A stretch of DNA of 30,938 nucleotides from Saccoglossus kowalevskii (GCF_000003605.2 NW_003141323.1:198462-229399); one strand, 5' to 3'; counted from the first letter of the stretch, positions 1 through 10,262 are shown. The notes: generated from the letters alone by a model not told the origin. Translations and numbers: made by a program.

Positions 1-239
1 GAAAATATCACTTTTTACTAAAAATGACAAAAATATTCACCAAAATTAGAGAATTGAAGATATCATCATGAAATGAACAAATCTGAGAGAGGTCTACCCA
101 AGGTACATATACACCAAGTATCAAAGCATTCAGGCTTGTAGTTTTCAAGAAGAAGTCGAAAAAGTAAAACATTGACACGGACGACGACGGACAATCACTC
201 ATATGATAAGCTCCGCTCGACAAAGTCGACAGCGGAGCT
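1..239 (-). mobile_element. Truncated pearl/Helentron-like element, 5' end
   Basis: This is the reverse-complement of the left end of the element at 23948-25085. Its terminal hairpin lies at 209-239 (AGCTCCGCTCGAC, short loop, GTCGACAGCGGAGCT). Inside the hairpin is the same stretch that follows it in the other copy (CATATGAGTGATTGTCCGTC on the minus strand). One unit of the tandem core is then visible before the window edge cuts it. The two copies also share an apparent reading frame (LGVYVPWVDLSQICSFHD), which only reflects repeat identity. Terminal hairpin plus tandem core is typical of pearl/HINE elements related to Helentrons. The family name is an inference. Confidence 0.7.
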
Positions 240-1302
240 AAAAAGTGACCATAGTGTAAATGCTAGTAAGAAGTGTCATTTATGACCAAAACTAAAACAA
301 TGAGGTTAACAGTTAACAAAATTAGTTTGAACAGGATCAGATAAACATTGTTCAAGTTATTATAACCACAAGAATAGGGCAATTTTAAATGACACTTTCA
401 CCAATATGGGGAAAAACTTACATGTAAAAGTTTACAAAACAAAAATGAACTTGGCTGAGATCCCAAACTAAGTTTCAAAAAAATTGGATATAAACAGTTT
501 GAGTTATCGTAACCAAAAACTTTACAATAGAGATAACAACAAGGACTGGCATTTCCCTTCACCCTTTTGCTACCATATATTATTTAATGAAAACTTAATA
601 TATACCAGTTGAAATTGCTGACAGCAATAAGAGTTTCATGGTCAATGTTCATTAAAGCTATCATCTGAAGGCTATATGGTTTATATCACTTACAATTTGT
701 TTACAGCTTACATTAATGGTGAATGAAATACTTTGCTTCAGACATTCCTAACTAATAATAGCCTATCATTATTCAAAAAGTGTCTTGATATGGTGTTGTA
801 GAAAAATCATTATTCAAACAACAGAGACAGTAAGCATGTGATATAACTGAGCACAAAATCAATTTCTTAATTATTTATGCCAGTACCTCAAAGTACAAGG
901 AGATTGTTATCTAAGATGGCCGATTAATACATTTTCTTTGGCAATGTTGGTACAACTTATCTACCTCTAAAAATAAGAAAATTCTCACACAAATTACTAA
1001 CATAATATAAATAGTGATAAATTATAGAGTTATTATTAAAAAATAGAGAATTGATGGTCTTTTCTTCCATGGATTAAAACACCTATAAATTCAACTAATA
1101 GGTTCATAGCTTGACAATAGAATAGACATTCACAACTATCGGGCTCCAATACGTATAAATAAAATATGTATAAATAAATCAACCAGAACTCAACAAAGTC
1201 AGAGCAATATTAACAGTTTCTTATAGGGGAAAATAAGTGGAGGAAACACACTGGAAAAAATAATAAAACTAAAATAAAAGAACTAAAATATCTAAACATA
1301 GT
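240..1302. other. AT-rich non-coding stretch
   Basis: No open frame, RNA gene or clear repeat boundary is visible. The segment is rich in A/T runs with many stops in all frames. An isolated AAGATGGCCG motif near 914 resembles a YY1 site but has no supporting context. Confidence 0.6.
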
Positions 1303-1494
1303 TTTATTTTATTAGATACTTACATTATTTACTTTACAGAATTTACAATTCCAGGATTGGGAGAGACAGACACTTAGTAAGATCAGTAATTTATCCAGGA
1401 ATTTCTTCAGTCAATCTATAATATCAACATTCTGACATAATTCCACAGGACGCCTTGCTAGACAATGATGTAAACTTCAGTGTTCAGCATCTGC
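1303..1494 (-). other. Candidate 3' terminal exon (3'UTR) of the minus-strand gene at 2063-2142
   Basis: On the minus strand a pyrimidine-rich tract ends in GTTTTTGAAG, a plausible acceptor, so the exon would start at 1494. It contains no useful open frame. It runs to overlapping AATAAA signals, which read as tttatt on the plus strand at 1303-1308 and 1308-1313. If spliced to the exon at 2063-2142, whose frame stops at its last codon, this would be pure 3'UTR. The splice link is inferred. Confidence 0.3.
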
Positions 1495-2062
1495 CTTCAA
1501 AAACAAAATAAGAAACTAATAAATCAAATTAAGAGGATGTGATTAAGTGAGCAACAAATTGTGAACAGCTGAGGAGACACAATAGATACAGCATCAAATG
1601 GAAGAGTCATCAAGTAAGAGACAGACAGTCAGACAGACAGATGAGGCTACCATAGAGAAGCAACATTCTGTGAGTCATAAGCATGTGACTATGCAGATGT
1701 TAACCCCATATCGGCAAACTGCCATCATTTCTTGGCATCACTGAAGAAAGTAACTGTTCCTCACAAATGTCACAGTTCAGACATGTACATTCAAATCTGG
1801 CCTGTATTCAATTTCAAATAAAAATAATCTTCCGACGACTTTGAACTTTGATTTTGTTTGAAATGGCAAAATTAATATCCCTAACTGTATCTATAAGTGT
1901 AGATATGTACCTACGGGGTTTGAAGACTACTTATACATAACTTCCTTTAAGTTGAGTTTGTCTTTTGAAAAACAGCGAAATAAGTCATCCGACTCGACTC
2001 AAGTTGGAGTGAAATAACTTTTCAATGAAACTATTAAAACTTTTCAAAAACCCCAAACTTAC

Positions 2063-2142
2063 CTAAGCATTCTGATCATACCCCTCCCCAATCTGGATTA
2101 GCAAGCGACGGACTGCGCGGCACTCGGTGTTCTGAAAGGGAT
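2063..2142 (-). CDS. Candidate coding exon with a BH3-like C-terminus
   Basis: The 80-bp segment is bounded on the minus strand by a good acceptor (CTTTTTTTGTAG) and a near-consensus donor (TTAG, GTAAGT). The open frame is phase 2 and ends in TAG exactly at the exon end. It encodes a short C-terminus containing ECRAVRRLLIQIGEGYDQNA. The run V-R-R-L-L-I-Q-I-G-E-G-Y-D places hydrophobic residues, the small Gly and an acidic residue at the spacings of the BH3 consensus (compare the LRRIGDEF type). It has Glu where Asp is usual and Arg where a small residue is usual. Upstream, a TATA box and CRE at 2357-2400 could start the transcript, and an open but ATG-less frame precedes a GTGAGT donor near 2270. 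The N-terminus is not found. The splice sites are the stronger evidence; the BH3 reading is an inference from one short motif. Confidence 0.35.
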
Positions 2143-2356
2143 CTACAAAAAAAGAATTCACAAAATAGCTGTGGCGCAGATAACCAGTGAGATATGTGTC
2201 CTTGTCAAGTCTCCAATTCCGAACTCACTGGGGCCCAGTAAAATAAAAGGGGGATTGAATATGCAATTAACTCACTCGTGGTTTTATCTTGCTGAATAAT
2301 GAATCGCTGCTGTCCGAAAAAGGAGTTGATTGAAACTTAACACCGATGTGATAGAC

Positions 2357-2400
2357 TGACGTCACTAGTGGTTGCTTGGAGTAATGTTTAATATTTATAG
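2357..2400 (-). promoter_or_regulatory. TATA box and CRE, minus-strand promoter candidate
   Basis: On the minus strand CTATAAAT (2393-2400) is followed about 30 bp later by a perfect CRE palindrome, TGACGTCA (2357-2364). It sits upstream of the candidate exon at 2063-2142. That spacing would put the transcription start near 2368, next to the CRE. Confidence 0.35.
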
Positions 2401-2759
2401 GAGGCGTTCAAATCGACATATGATTCGACGTTCCGTTTTAGAATACATTTGTGAACGTCCGTCGTCATAGGAAACACTCACTGAAGCCTAATATCTTATT
2501 ACTACTATGTTTTACTGCCAACAACCAAAATATACCCCTCATCATGAGAGCGTTTTGCTGTTTTGAACGTGTTTTGAGCATCGCGCAAAGGCATAAAGCA
2601 GACGAAAACAACCCTCTTCGATGATGACCTTTAACCTGGCAGTGCATGATGGGTATTTCACATTAGTTAAACCTTGCCGGTTTTTTAAGCAATATTTATT
2701 CATCTCAGTATTCAACGATATGCACGTGTAACTCAATAATGATAGAAGACTTTATTTAC

Positions 2760-2930
2760 GGGTATTTAAATCAAAAGCACTCGTATTTCATTGGTTAACA
2801 AGTAACAAACAAACACACTCCAGTGGTGACGAATCTATTTACGTTTGTTGATTAGAACCGTTTTGTTGTTGTGAGATTTGTTGTTTGTATCCTGGTATTT
2901 ATAATTTCCGACTTTATTCGACAGGTAGGT
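2760..2930 (+). other. Possible plus-strand 5'UTR exon with splice donor
   Basis: An ATTGGTTAAC (inverted CCAAT) near 2790 is followed by an ATG-poor stretch ending in a good donor, CGACAG then GTAGGT, with the intron starting at 2925. No matching downstream exon can be named. It could pair with the minus-strand candidate as a divergent promoter, or be chance. Confidence 0.2.
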
Positions 2931-3056
2931 AAAACTTTAATCATTTAGTTCTTCAGGCCTCATTGCAGTGTGTTTGTTAATATTGTACAACTTTGCCATA
3001 CCAAATCAGTCTGTGAAATCGGACTAGGCCGGCCTATTGTCAAAGCGGTTCATACC

Positions 3057-3120
3057 CTATGTTCCGAAATCCCCATGTTCCGAAATCCCCATGTTCCGAA
3101 ATCCCTATGTTCCGAAAAAT
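3057..3120 (-). repeat. Four-unit relic of the 16-bp satellite
   Basis: Exactly four 16-bp units of the CTATGTTCCGAAATCC type occupy 64 bp. This is the reverse complement of the unit in the 53-unit array at 15610-16458. A run of A follows directly, and the remains of a LINE begin shortly after. Confidence 0.9.
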
Positions 3121-3179
3121 GAAAAAAAAAAAAAAATTACATGATAATTAAAACACCACAACGATCGGTCACTACTGAG

Positions 3180-3775
3180 GGCAGACTGGATATTAACGGG
3201 TTACCGATAGAGGGCGTATATGTCGTCAATTACCTTAGCGTCTCTATTGACCAGAATATGGAAAGCTCACATTGATAAAATTTGCAAAGTTATTGCACCA
3301 AAAATTGGATTAATTTCACAACTACGTCATTTTGTACCTAGAAAAATTCTACCACACATTACATATTACCTCGAAATCTGGGGTAATACATATGCTACTC
3401 TACTTCAACAAATATATCTCTTACAGAAAAAAATAGTATGCCTCATCACTTTCTCTGATTCGTATTCCATGCTGCTCCTCTTTTCAAAAAACTTAGAATA
3501 CTAGACATTTTTTTCACTTTGCAAGTTACACACCTGTTTATTTGTCTTTGATCTCAGCAATAAATATTTTGTACATGATATTTACAATTATTTGGACCCA
3601 TTGTCCCATAATTATCAAACCCCTTTAGCTTGAATTATTATTCTCCAAAACTGAATCTTACACTCAACCAACACAATCTAAAATACTCTGCAACAAAACA
3701 TTGGAACTCATTGCCTGATGAATTTAAAACCATCACTAAAAGACATATATTTAAAGCAAACATTCAAAATTAAAA
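3180..3775 (+). pseudogene. Decayed CR1/L2-type LINE reverse transcriptase, C-terminal part
   Basis: The segment carries the distal part of a non-LTR retrotransposon ORF2. It begins around INGLPIEGVYVVNYLSVSID, shifts frame near 3270, continues as HIDKICKVIAPKIGLISQLR and LPHITYYLEIWGNTYATLLQ, then decays after about 3500. The last recognisable piece is KHWNSLPDEFK near 3700-3725, equivalent to the KLWNSISISL block of the related copy at 6980-7510. The order matches the region after the catalytic reverse-transcriptase core in CR1/L2-like LINEs. The YxDD box and endonuclease are absent. At least two frame changes and internal stops show that it is dead. Confidence 0.75.
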
Positions 3776-4778
3776 TAAAAAGAGAACATATTTTGATATT
3801 CTAAACATTTAATTATAGTGATCAATAAAATAAAATACTCTAAAGAGAAAAAACGACAAATCACAGTAACTAAATTAATGCTGACTTTCTGTTGAAAAGG
3901 ATAAGTGCGTGAATGGTGGCGTTTGATGGGATAGCCGGTAGGCGATCAGCTGCGATAAAAAACATGAACGTGAAGCTAACGTCAATTTATAACTAAATGG
4001 GCCCCGTATACGAAGTTCACAAACAAATTATTCAGTCTTTAGAAGTCACTTAGTTTATTACTAGGATATATTCTGCTGTTACAATTATTATTTTCGACCG
4101 TTTTGTGATAGTATTTTCTAGAATGAAGGCATTTACAGTTCATTGGAAGTTCAAAGTTGTGTTGGGATTACGTTCATACAGTGTAACAATGTCAACGCCG
4201 GTGATCGCTTACCAGTGCGCAACGTAGCCAAAATAAAAAGCATGATCATTTGAACACTGCTATTACAAAACTGGTAGGAGGTAATAAATTTGGGGCGAAA
4301 GTATTAAAAAATCAGTTTTTGGCTGTTGCAATGGCAGTGGTGGGCCAGGATTTTTTTTCCAATTAGTGACGGTAATGATCCACCTGTCAAGTATGAACAA
4401 AATCAGCCAAGCCAAAAAAATCACAGAAGAATTAATACGTGAAAACACTGGAAATCACACACACACACAAGTGATTTTAAGGGCAATCCTGACGGAGTGG
4501 ATCGCCAACAAATTCAGAGTGGATTCGAGCAAAGATAATACATTTTTTTTTACTTTTTTTTGGTATTGAGAAATCGGCACTGGCTATATTTGAGGAAATA
4601 TGAGGGAATCATGTCAAACTGTCGCGCCATATCTACGTGCCGTCTATTAAGCATCTGTAAAAATAAGAGTGAAAGTTTAAAATGCAGAACATAGTGAGCA
4701 TCAAACAGTAGTTTCGCCCACGTGCGCTTTCAGTTTTCATCGGCGTCAAATTGACAACCCTCTGCTTAATTGAAAACT
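3776..4778. other. Non-coding stretch with a short CA run
   Basis: No supported gene is visible. A short (CA)n run occurs near 4458-4469. A short plus-strand open patch around 4290-4350 (KFGAKVLKNQFLAVAMAVVG) looks coding-like but is closed by stops near 4364 and cannot be identified. Confidence 0.5.
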
Positions 4779-5057
4779 ATGTTTGCGACTCTGCGCTACG
4801 GTCATATGGTAACTGTCAAGAAGAAATTTCTCCACATCTCTTTGATTGTTTCTGCATACGGATGCCTGTTGTCGTTAAGGGCCATGGCGTTTCTCCAGCC
4901 AGGATTGAGGGGCTATACACAATGGATACAGGTACCAAAAGAACAAGGTCTGGAAACAGAAGATTTTCTGGAGGTGCTGGAGACCAACGTGCAAAGCTGG
5001 ATTGCAGACACTACTGTTCGACGAAAGAGCGGCGCGGCCAAGAATACAAGTGATTGA
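4779..5057 (+). CDS. Small ORF with a membrane anchor, possible first exon
   Basis: This 92-codon frame starts at the first ATG after an in-frame stop. The first 20 residues are basic and polar (MVTVKKKF within them). A hydrophobic segment follows at about residues 20-41 (LHISLIVSAYGCLLSLRAMA), as in a type II signal anchor or uncleaved signal. The remaining 50 residues are charged (QGLETEDFLEVLETNVQSWI). A GATACAG/GTACCA donor-like site lies at about 4930 and a stronger one, GAT/GTAAGT, just after the stop at 5055-5057. A CACGTG E-box lies about 60 bp upstream of the ATG. I do not recognise the family. It may be a real secreted or Golgi-anchored peptide, the first exon of a larger gene, or chance. 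Confidence 0.3.
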   Translation: MFATLRYGHMVTVKKKFLHISLIVSAYGCLLSLRAMAFLQPGLRGYTQWIQVPKEQGLETEDFLEVLETNVQSWIADTTVRRKSGAAKNTSD

Positions 5058-5194
5058 TGTAAGTACAATGTACATTTACAATTGGCACTTAGAATCATAG
5101 TTAATGTAACATCAAATTTTAATGCATCCCTGGAAGATGTCTTGCTCTTACGTTCTCATCCTTTTGGGAAGGGTGCGAGATTTGTTAACACTAG
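5058..5194 (+). pseudogene. Open coding-like patch next to the long-TIR element
   Basis: A third-frame open stretch of about 50 codons runs from just after the stop at 5057 to the element edge (for example NASLEDVLLLRSHPFGKGAR). Across the inserted element, a further coding-like piece (ENPETLEEVFTGMRPEIDEI) occupies 7714-7804, after an acceptor-like CTCTGTCTTTGTATAG. Together with 4779-5057 they may be pieces of one gene split by the insertion. The frames do not join directly and no family is recognised. Confidence 0.2.
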
Positions 5195-5475
5195 CTATTG
5201 GTAGTAGTTAAGAAGACACTATAGGTACGACCATGAGGGCGCTGTTCATATTGAGACACGATGATGTCACACAGGGTGGGATGACATCACAATGGGGATT
5301 CGTGCATAAATTAGCATAAATGAGCGACCATGGTCGTAAAGGGTTCATTTTAATAAGGATGACGTCACAATTGGATACTGTGAATACATGTGGATACATA
5401 AAATGTATGAGGTAATGAGGTCATCGTGAATACATTTGCATAAATTACCATCAATTTTTTTTTTAATTATTTTTA

Positions 5476-6454
5476 GGGGCCCAAGCCTGTAGGGCGTGGC
5501 CCCTATTTTTATTGTCCGGTTTTTAGGGCCCCAAGCCCAAAGGGCAAAGCCCTTTTATTATCGTCCGTTTTTATCTTCTTTCTTTCTTCCTTAACTTTTT
5601 TCGTCAAGCCGTTTGAGAAAACCGCTGAACAGAATGGTCTGAAAATTCTCTATAATGATAGCCCCTTATGTGAACTGGTGCAACATGCTTTCAGAATTTT
5701 GATTGGTCAATTAGTTTGGCTGCCATATTTTATTGAAATAAAACCGGAAGTGGCTGTTTGACCACTTTCTGAGGGTCTAGGCGTCTAGATTTTTTTATGG
5801 TATATAGTACAACTCATGTGTAATAGATATCAGCAATAAAAACTTTAGCGGTCAAGTGACTTTCCACGCCATTTTGTTTTTCCTAAAAAACGCAAAAAAC
5901 ACTTAAAAATCTTCTTCAGAACCACCGAGTACATATGAGAAAAATAATATATTTCCGATAAGTCGCGTGGTTTGGCCGCCATCTTGGATTTTGTGAAAAT
6001 AGAAATTATGCAACTACATGTTTTGTATTAGTCTGATTTCTTTCAAATTTTGTATGTGCATTTGTGTGATCAGATACATCATTTCGCCCCAATAGCACAC
6101 TGCTAGGGCACTTGGCCGGGCACCCATGGGGTGGGGGGCATCTAACCTAATTAATATGCATAACTGATATATCTCAAGCACTGTTGCAGTTAGGAAGATG
6201 AATCTTGTGTTACTATGACAACATTGAACAAGAGATTTGATTAAAATAACAGATGACCATATATGGTCATGTGAGCTCATTAGTATACATAACCTTTATA
6301 TCTCAAACAAATATATGGAACCAACTGCATTTCGACCTCATGGTACTAATCATTCAAACTAACCAATTGTGTATCATGTGAATCATTCGATCTCATTATT
6401 TATGGAATATATGTTTGAAAGCTTGGGCCCCTGTGACGCTGCTTGCAGCTTTAA
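5476..6454 (+). mobile_element. Helitron/Helentron-like non-autonomous element
   Basis: It starts with GGGGCCCAAGCC and carries the inverted copy GCTTGGGCCCC near its right end (6421-6431). After this comes a small hairpin, GCTGCTTGCAGC (6439-6450), before TTTAA. GC-rich foldbacks crowd the left end (the GGGCCCCAAGCCCAAAGGGC type). A direct repeat of 15 bp, TTTTAATTATTTTTA, lies at both edges (5461-5475 and 6455-6469). Subterminal inverted repeats plus a 3' hairpin next to a T/A-rich target fit Helitron/Helentron derivatives. The interior shows weak AT-rich repeats with CTCAAGC/CTCAAAC blocks and no ORF. Confidence 0.6.
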
Positions 6455-6709
6455 TTTTAATTATTTTTAATTGGACGAGCATGGACGTCGCAAAAGATTT
6501 TCAGAATGTATCGTAAAGGGCGCTCACACACACACGCAGACACGCTAATAAATACACATCATTTTTAAATGTTTATTACACAAAAGATGGGTAAAACTAC
6601 TAAGATCAGTGACATGGAATATACATTTTTTTTGTTTTGTTTTTTCAGTAAATAATCAAAAAAGAATGGTTTAAAAAACTGAGTAATATAAGAATAAGAA
6701 TGATATTAT

Positions 6710-7512
6710 TGGTAATATTTAATAACAGTAATAATAATAATAATTTATTTACCTAGAAAATATTTCATACAATACTCAAAATTGTACATGCAGTCTAGGT
6801 AAAATGGAAATAGCTTAAAAGCTAGTCGAGTCAGATCCCTGACATAACTTGAATTTAATAACTTAAGTTAAAACTGACATTAGGTTACACCTCAGTATAT
6901 TTCAAATAAACAAATATGATAATATAATAATATATATATATATATATGTATATACATACATTTATAATAAATATTAGTTCTATTCTAAATACTCTGACAT
7001 TAAATTTTCCCGTATAGTATTTTTGAATGTAAGTTTTTGTTTAGACCTTAAAGAAATTGATATGCTGTTCCAAAGTTTGGCCCCTAAATAAGATATTGCA
7101 AATGTCCCCGCTACTGTGCTCATTCTAGGTACAAGTAAATCATTTCGACATCTTTGTCGTGTTCTATATTTATGATGTAAATACTGCAAATTATATGTTG
7201 ACATTGATTGTGGGAGATTCTCATGAATTATATCATACATAAAACTTAAAAGTAATGACTTATCAAGTTTAAAAATATCAAGAATTTGGAGAGTATTAAA
7301 AATTGGTGGAGCATGCACAGTAAAGTCGGAAAACGTTATAATTCTGGCTATAATTTTTTGTGCGGTATGTATAACTTTAAGATTTGACGGGTATGTACAT
7401 GTACTACCCCAAACTTTTAAACCATAGGTGATATGAGGCTGAATCAACGTTTTGTATAACAAAAGGAGAATATGCCGTGGGACATAATGTCTTAATTTTA
7501 AAAGAATACCCT
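6710..7512 (-). pseudogene. CR1/L2-type LINE, 3' end of ORF2 and tail
   Basis: The minus strand is open from about 7510 to 6980 and encodes the C-terminal domain of a non-LTR retrotransposon polyprotein: LRHYVPRHILLLLYKTLIQP, then HITYGLKVWGST, AQKIIARIITFSD, and AKLWNSISISLRSKQKLTFK near the end. These blocks follow the usual order after the polymerase core in CR1/L2/Daphne-like LINEs. The frame ends with TAA after SEYLE, and simple repeats (TATA and TTATTA runs, 6721-6960) follow, as expected at a LINE 3' tail. It is 5'-truncated, with no polymerase motif or endonuclease, but the remaining frame has no stop, so it is younger than the copy at 3180-3775. Confidence 0.8.
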
Positions 7513-7844
7513 TATATGCTTATTCTATATTTGCTGTTGTATAATGTCAAAGAGTTTACGGCCATGGTCGCTTATTTATGCTAATTTATGCACGAATTCA
7601 AATTGTGACTCTGTCCCACCCCTTATGACGTCATCACGTCCCAATCTGAACAGCGCCCTCATGGTCATACCTATAGTGTCTTCTTAACTACTATTGGTTC
7701 TCTGTCTTTGTATAGAAAACCCGGAAACTTTAGAAGAAGTTTTTACTGGTATGCGACCAGAAATCGATGAAATTTTAAGGAATGTAACCAAAAACACTAG
7801 GCCTTAGGAATATCGCCTAAACTTTTAACATACACGTAACAAAT

Positions 7845-8365
7845 TTGAAACTGTATTTGGTCAAGAAAAATATCTAAACATTGTTGACAATATATCAATC
7901 ATAACTTGTCTTTGTAAATCTCTGTACACAATTTGCCCATTGAAGCTGATAGACCATTACATAATGAAAGGGCTGACAGAATGTTTGTTTATTGTAACAT
8001 TAACCAAGTTGAGGATGAATTTCACTTTTGTTTTATTTGCCCATTCTATAATGCCTTGAGAATAAACTATATCCCAGAAAATTTTCTTATTTTCTCAACA
8101 ATAGACAAATTTATTTGTTTAATGAACACCACTAATGTGTTAGAAACCTTGCCAAATTTATTTTCTATGCAACCACAACTAAGAAACGTAATTCAACAAG
8201 TTAGATTTTTAGTATTATTGTAATGCAAGTTTCTGTTTATTTGTGTTCTGGGTTGTTACCATGCAAATTGTAGCACACGCAGTTATTAAGCGCTCTGTAA
8301 TACATTTTTGACATATTTTACCTGTACCTATAGGCCGGTGGGTCTCTGTTTCTTGAATAAATAAA
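7845..8365 (+). pseudogene. LINE 3' end, C-terminal zinc-knuckle-like region plus 3'UTR
   Basis: One frame gives YLNIVDN near 7870-7890. After a frameshift, an open frame at 7930-8222 begins NLPIEADRPLHNERADRMFV and continues with YCNINQVEDEFHFCFICPFYNA. This is the characteristic end of many animal LINE ORF2 proteins (C-x-x-x-x-VEDE-x-HF-x-x-x-C-P-x-Y). The 3'UTR has CTATAGGCCGGTGGGTCTCTG and ends in TGAATAAATAAATA, a common LINE tail. The start is truncated and the frame is broken before 7930. It lies outside the long-TIR element. Confidence 0.75.
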
Positions 8366-8474
8366 TATGTCATTTAAATGACTCCACGCTAGGAAAGCAT
8401 TTAATAACTACCCTTTCATTAGAGAGTGCAACTTTCGAGAAAGTTTGTCCTGTCAGAAGTTGACTGTTGTCAAC

Positions 8475-9217
8475 GATATCTCAAGAACCATACATTGATT
8501 TTTGATGAAACTTGGTGCATAGATGCTCTGGGCCAATGCGCAGATTTGATTAGGTTTTGGTAAAAATCCATGCATATTAATTAACTAATTTGCATGATAA
8601 TTAGCTGATTTTTAGCTGTTCCATGACTGTTCCACTGATATCTAAAGAACCACTCATTGGATTTTGATAAAACTTGGCACATAGATGCTCTGATCTAATG
8701 CACAGATTTGACTAGTTTTGGGTGAAAATCTGTGCAATAATAATTACCTAATTTGCATAATGATTAATAAATTTTTGGCTTTTCCACTGATATCTCAAGT
8801 ACTAATCATCACATTTTAATAAAACTTGGTACATAGATGTCATAGGACACTGCACAGACCTGATAGTTTTTAAGGTAATATCAGTACATATTAATTACCT
8901 AATTTGCATAATTAATTAATTTTCAGGTTTCGATATTTCAAGTAGTAACCATCACATTTCAATGAAACTTGGTACATAGATGTCATAGGGCACTGCACAG
9001 ACCTGATAGTTTTTAGGGTAATATCAGTACATATTAATTACCTAATTTGCATAATTAATTAATTTTCAGCTTTTGATATTTCAAGTAGTAATCATCACAT
9101 TTTAATAAAACTTGGTACATAGATGTAATAGGACACTGCACAAACCTGATAGTTTTTAGGGTAATATCAGTACATATTAATTACGTAATTTGCATAATTA
9201 ATTATTTTTCAGCTTTT
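8475..9217 (+). repeat. Five-unit tandem array with decreasing period
   Basis: Units start at about 8475, 8637, 8789, 8932 and 9075, giving lengths of 162, 152, 143, 143 and about 143 bp. Each opens with GATATYTCAAG or similar, then AAACTTGGYRCATAGATG, then CTAATTTGCATAATTAATTA. The last three units are very alike; the first two are diverged. Similar AAACTTGG...CATAGATG cores occur in tandem-core non-autonomous elements of marine invertebrates, so this may be the core of a pearl-like element whose ends are not recognisable. Confidence 0.85.
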
Positions 9218-9311
9218 GTTATTTTTTTGAATTAATTTTTAATGTGTCTTCAATACTCTCAGCACATTAATCATTATTAATTAAGAGGGGTCGCTAGAAT
9301 GTAGCTAACGT

Positions 9312-9618
9312 TTAAAGGGTGGTAGTCGTAGCGCCATGCATGTGGGAAATTTGTATGGATACATTGTGTAAACATTGATTTTCCCATAATCCAATGCGCT
9401 CTTCTAATTGAAATCACAAGTATGAGGTTTGAACTGGACGCGACTTGCACTAATTACAGTCGATCACTCCTTTGATACCTTCCAATCAGCTGAAAAATAC
9501 CTAATTAAAATTTAGTAACGTCTCAGTTTGTGCTCGTTGATCTGCACAACAGCCAACGTTGCTTATATGAGACCCATAAATCTCCCGCATGCGTGGCGCT
9601 ACGACTACCGCCCTTTAA
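9312..9618. mobile_element. TTAA-flanked MITE (family member 1)
   Basis: TTAA stands at both edges (9312-9315 and 9615-9618). Next come inverted repeats of about 34 bp (AGGGTGGTAGTCGTAGCGCC on the left and its near-perfect complement on the right). The interior has no ORF. TTAA duplication is typical of piggyBac-type transposition. The terminal motif AGGGYGGTRGTCGT recurs at 28627-28745 and 30366-30498. Confidence 0.75.
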
Positions 9619-10262
9619 TAACTTGATGCAAGTTGGCTGATGACAATTTCTATTGTTTTCATTTGATGACAGGTGTCACGGCATGAGAATCTTGGCCCAG
9701 AAGATGAAGCCATAGAAGCAAGAGCGGTAATATGTCGGATGCTGGAAGCCGTGGAGGTCGACCCATCCAGACCCGCAAGAAGAGTCTACAATGCATGCGT
9801 GCAGGACGTGCAGCAATTGGAGGATGTCCCGAACTTCGGGGCCGTCCGCACCCAGTTAGAGCGCCGCCGAGCTGCCCATGTGCCCTCATTCCATGTGACG
9901 TAGAAAATGTGGTAATCCCAGGCGAGTGTCATTGCTACAAACAAGAACTACCGAAAACTTCGGTAGTGCAAAGTGCTGTACATGGATGGTACATTCAAAA
10001 CATGTCTTCGCCCATACAGTCAGTTTTTTACCATCCACAGACTCTATCAAGGTAGAGTACTGCCGCTCGTCATTGTCCTCATGGCGGACAAACGTATCGG
10101 CGCATATTGACAGGTGTTGCCAATGGTACAACAACTAACTGGCCATCGCCTGCATCCCCAGCGAGTGGTTGCCGACTATGAGATTTCCTTGATGACAGCA
10201 ATCGACACAGAGTTCCGACGTACCAGAATCTCCGGCTGTTATTTTCATTTTTGCCAAAGCCT

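Larger units (their letters stand above)
5203..7690. mobile_element. Long-TIR transposon, about 2.5 kb, with nested insertions
   Basis: The ends are inverted repeats of about 137 bp (5203-5340 and 7555-7690). They share blocks such as TAGTTAAGAAGACACTATAG and ACCATGAGGGCGCTGTTCA, with roughly a tenth of positions different. The same 8 bp, CTATTGGT, flanks both sides (5195-5202 and 7691-7698), consistent with an 8-bp target duplication as in hAT-type elements; the precise termini could shift by one or two bases. No transposase is visible. Most of the interior belongs to a Helitron-like insertion and a LINE tail, so the original element was probably a short non-autonomous one. Confidence 0.75.

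Noticed and set aside
4263-4448. Minus-strand NWKKNPGPP, resembling the NPGP end of a 2A-like peptide found in some LINEs
   Set aside because: The preceding D-x-E residues needed for 2A function are absent, and no LINE ORF follows in frame.
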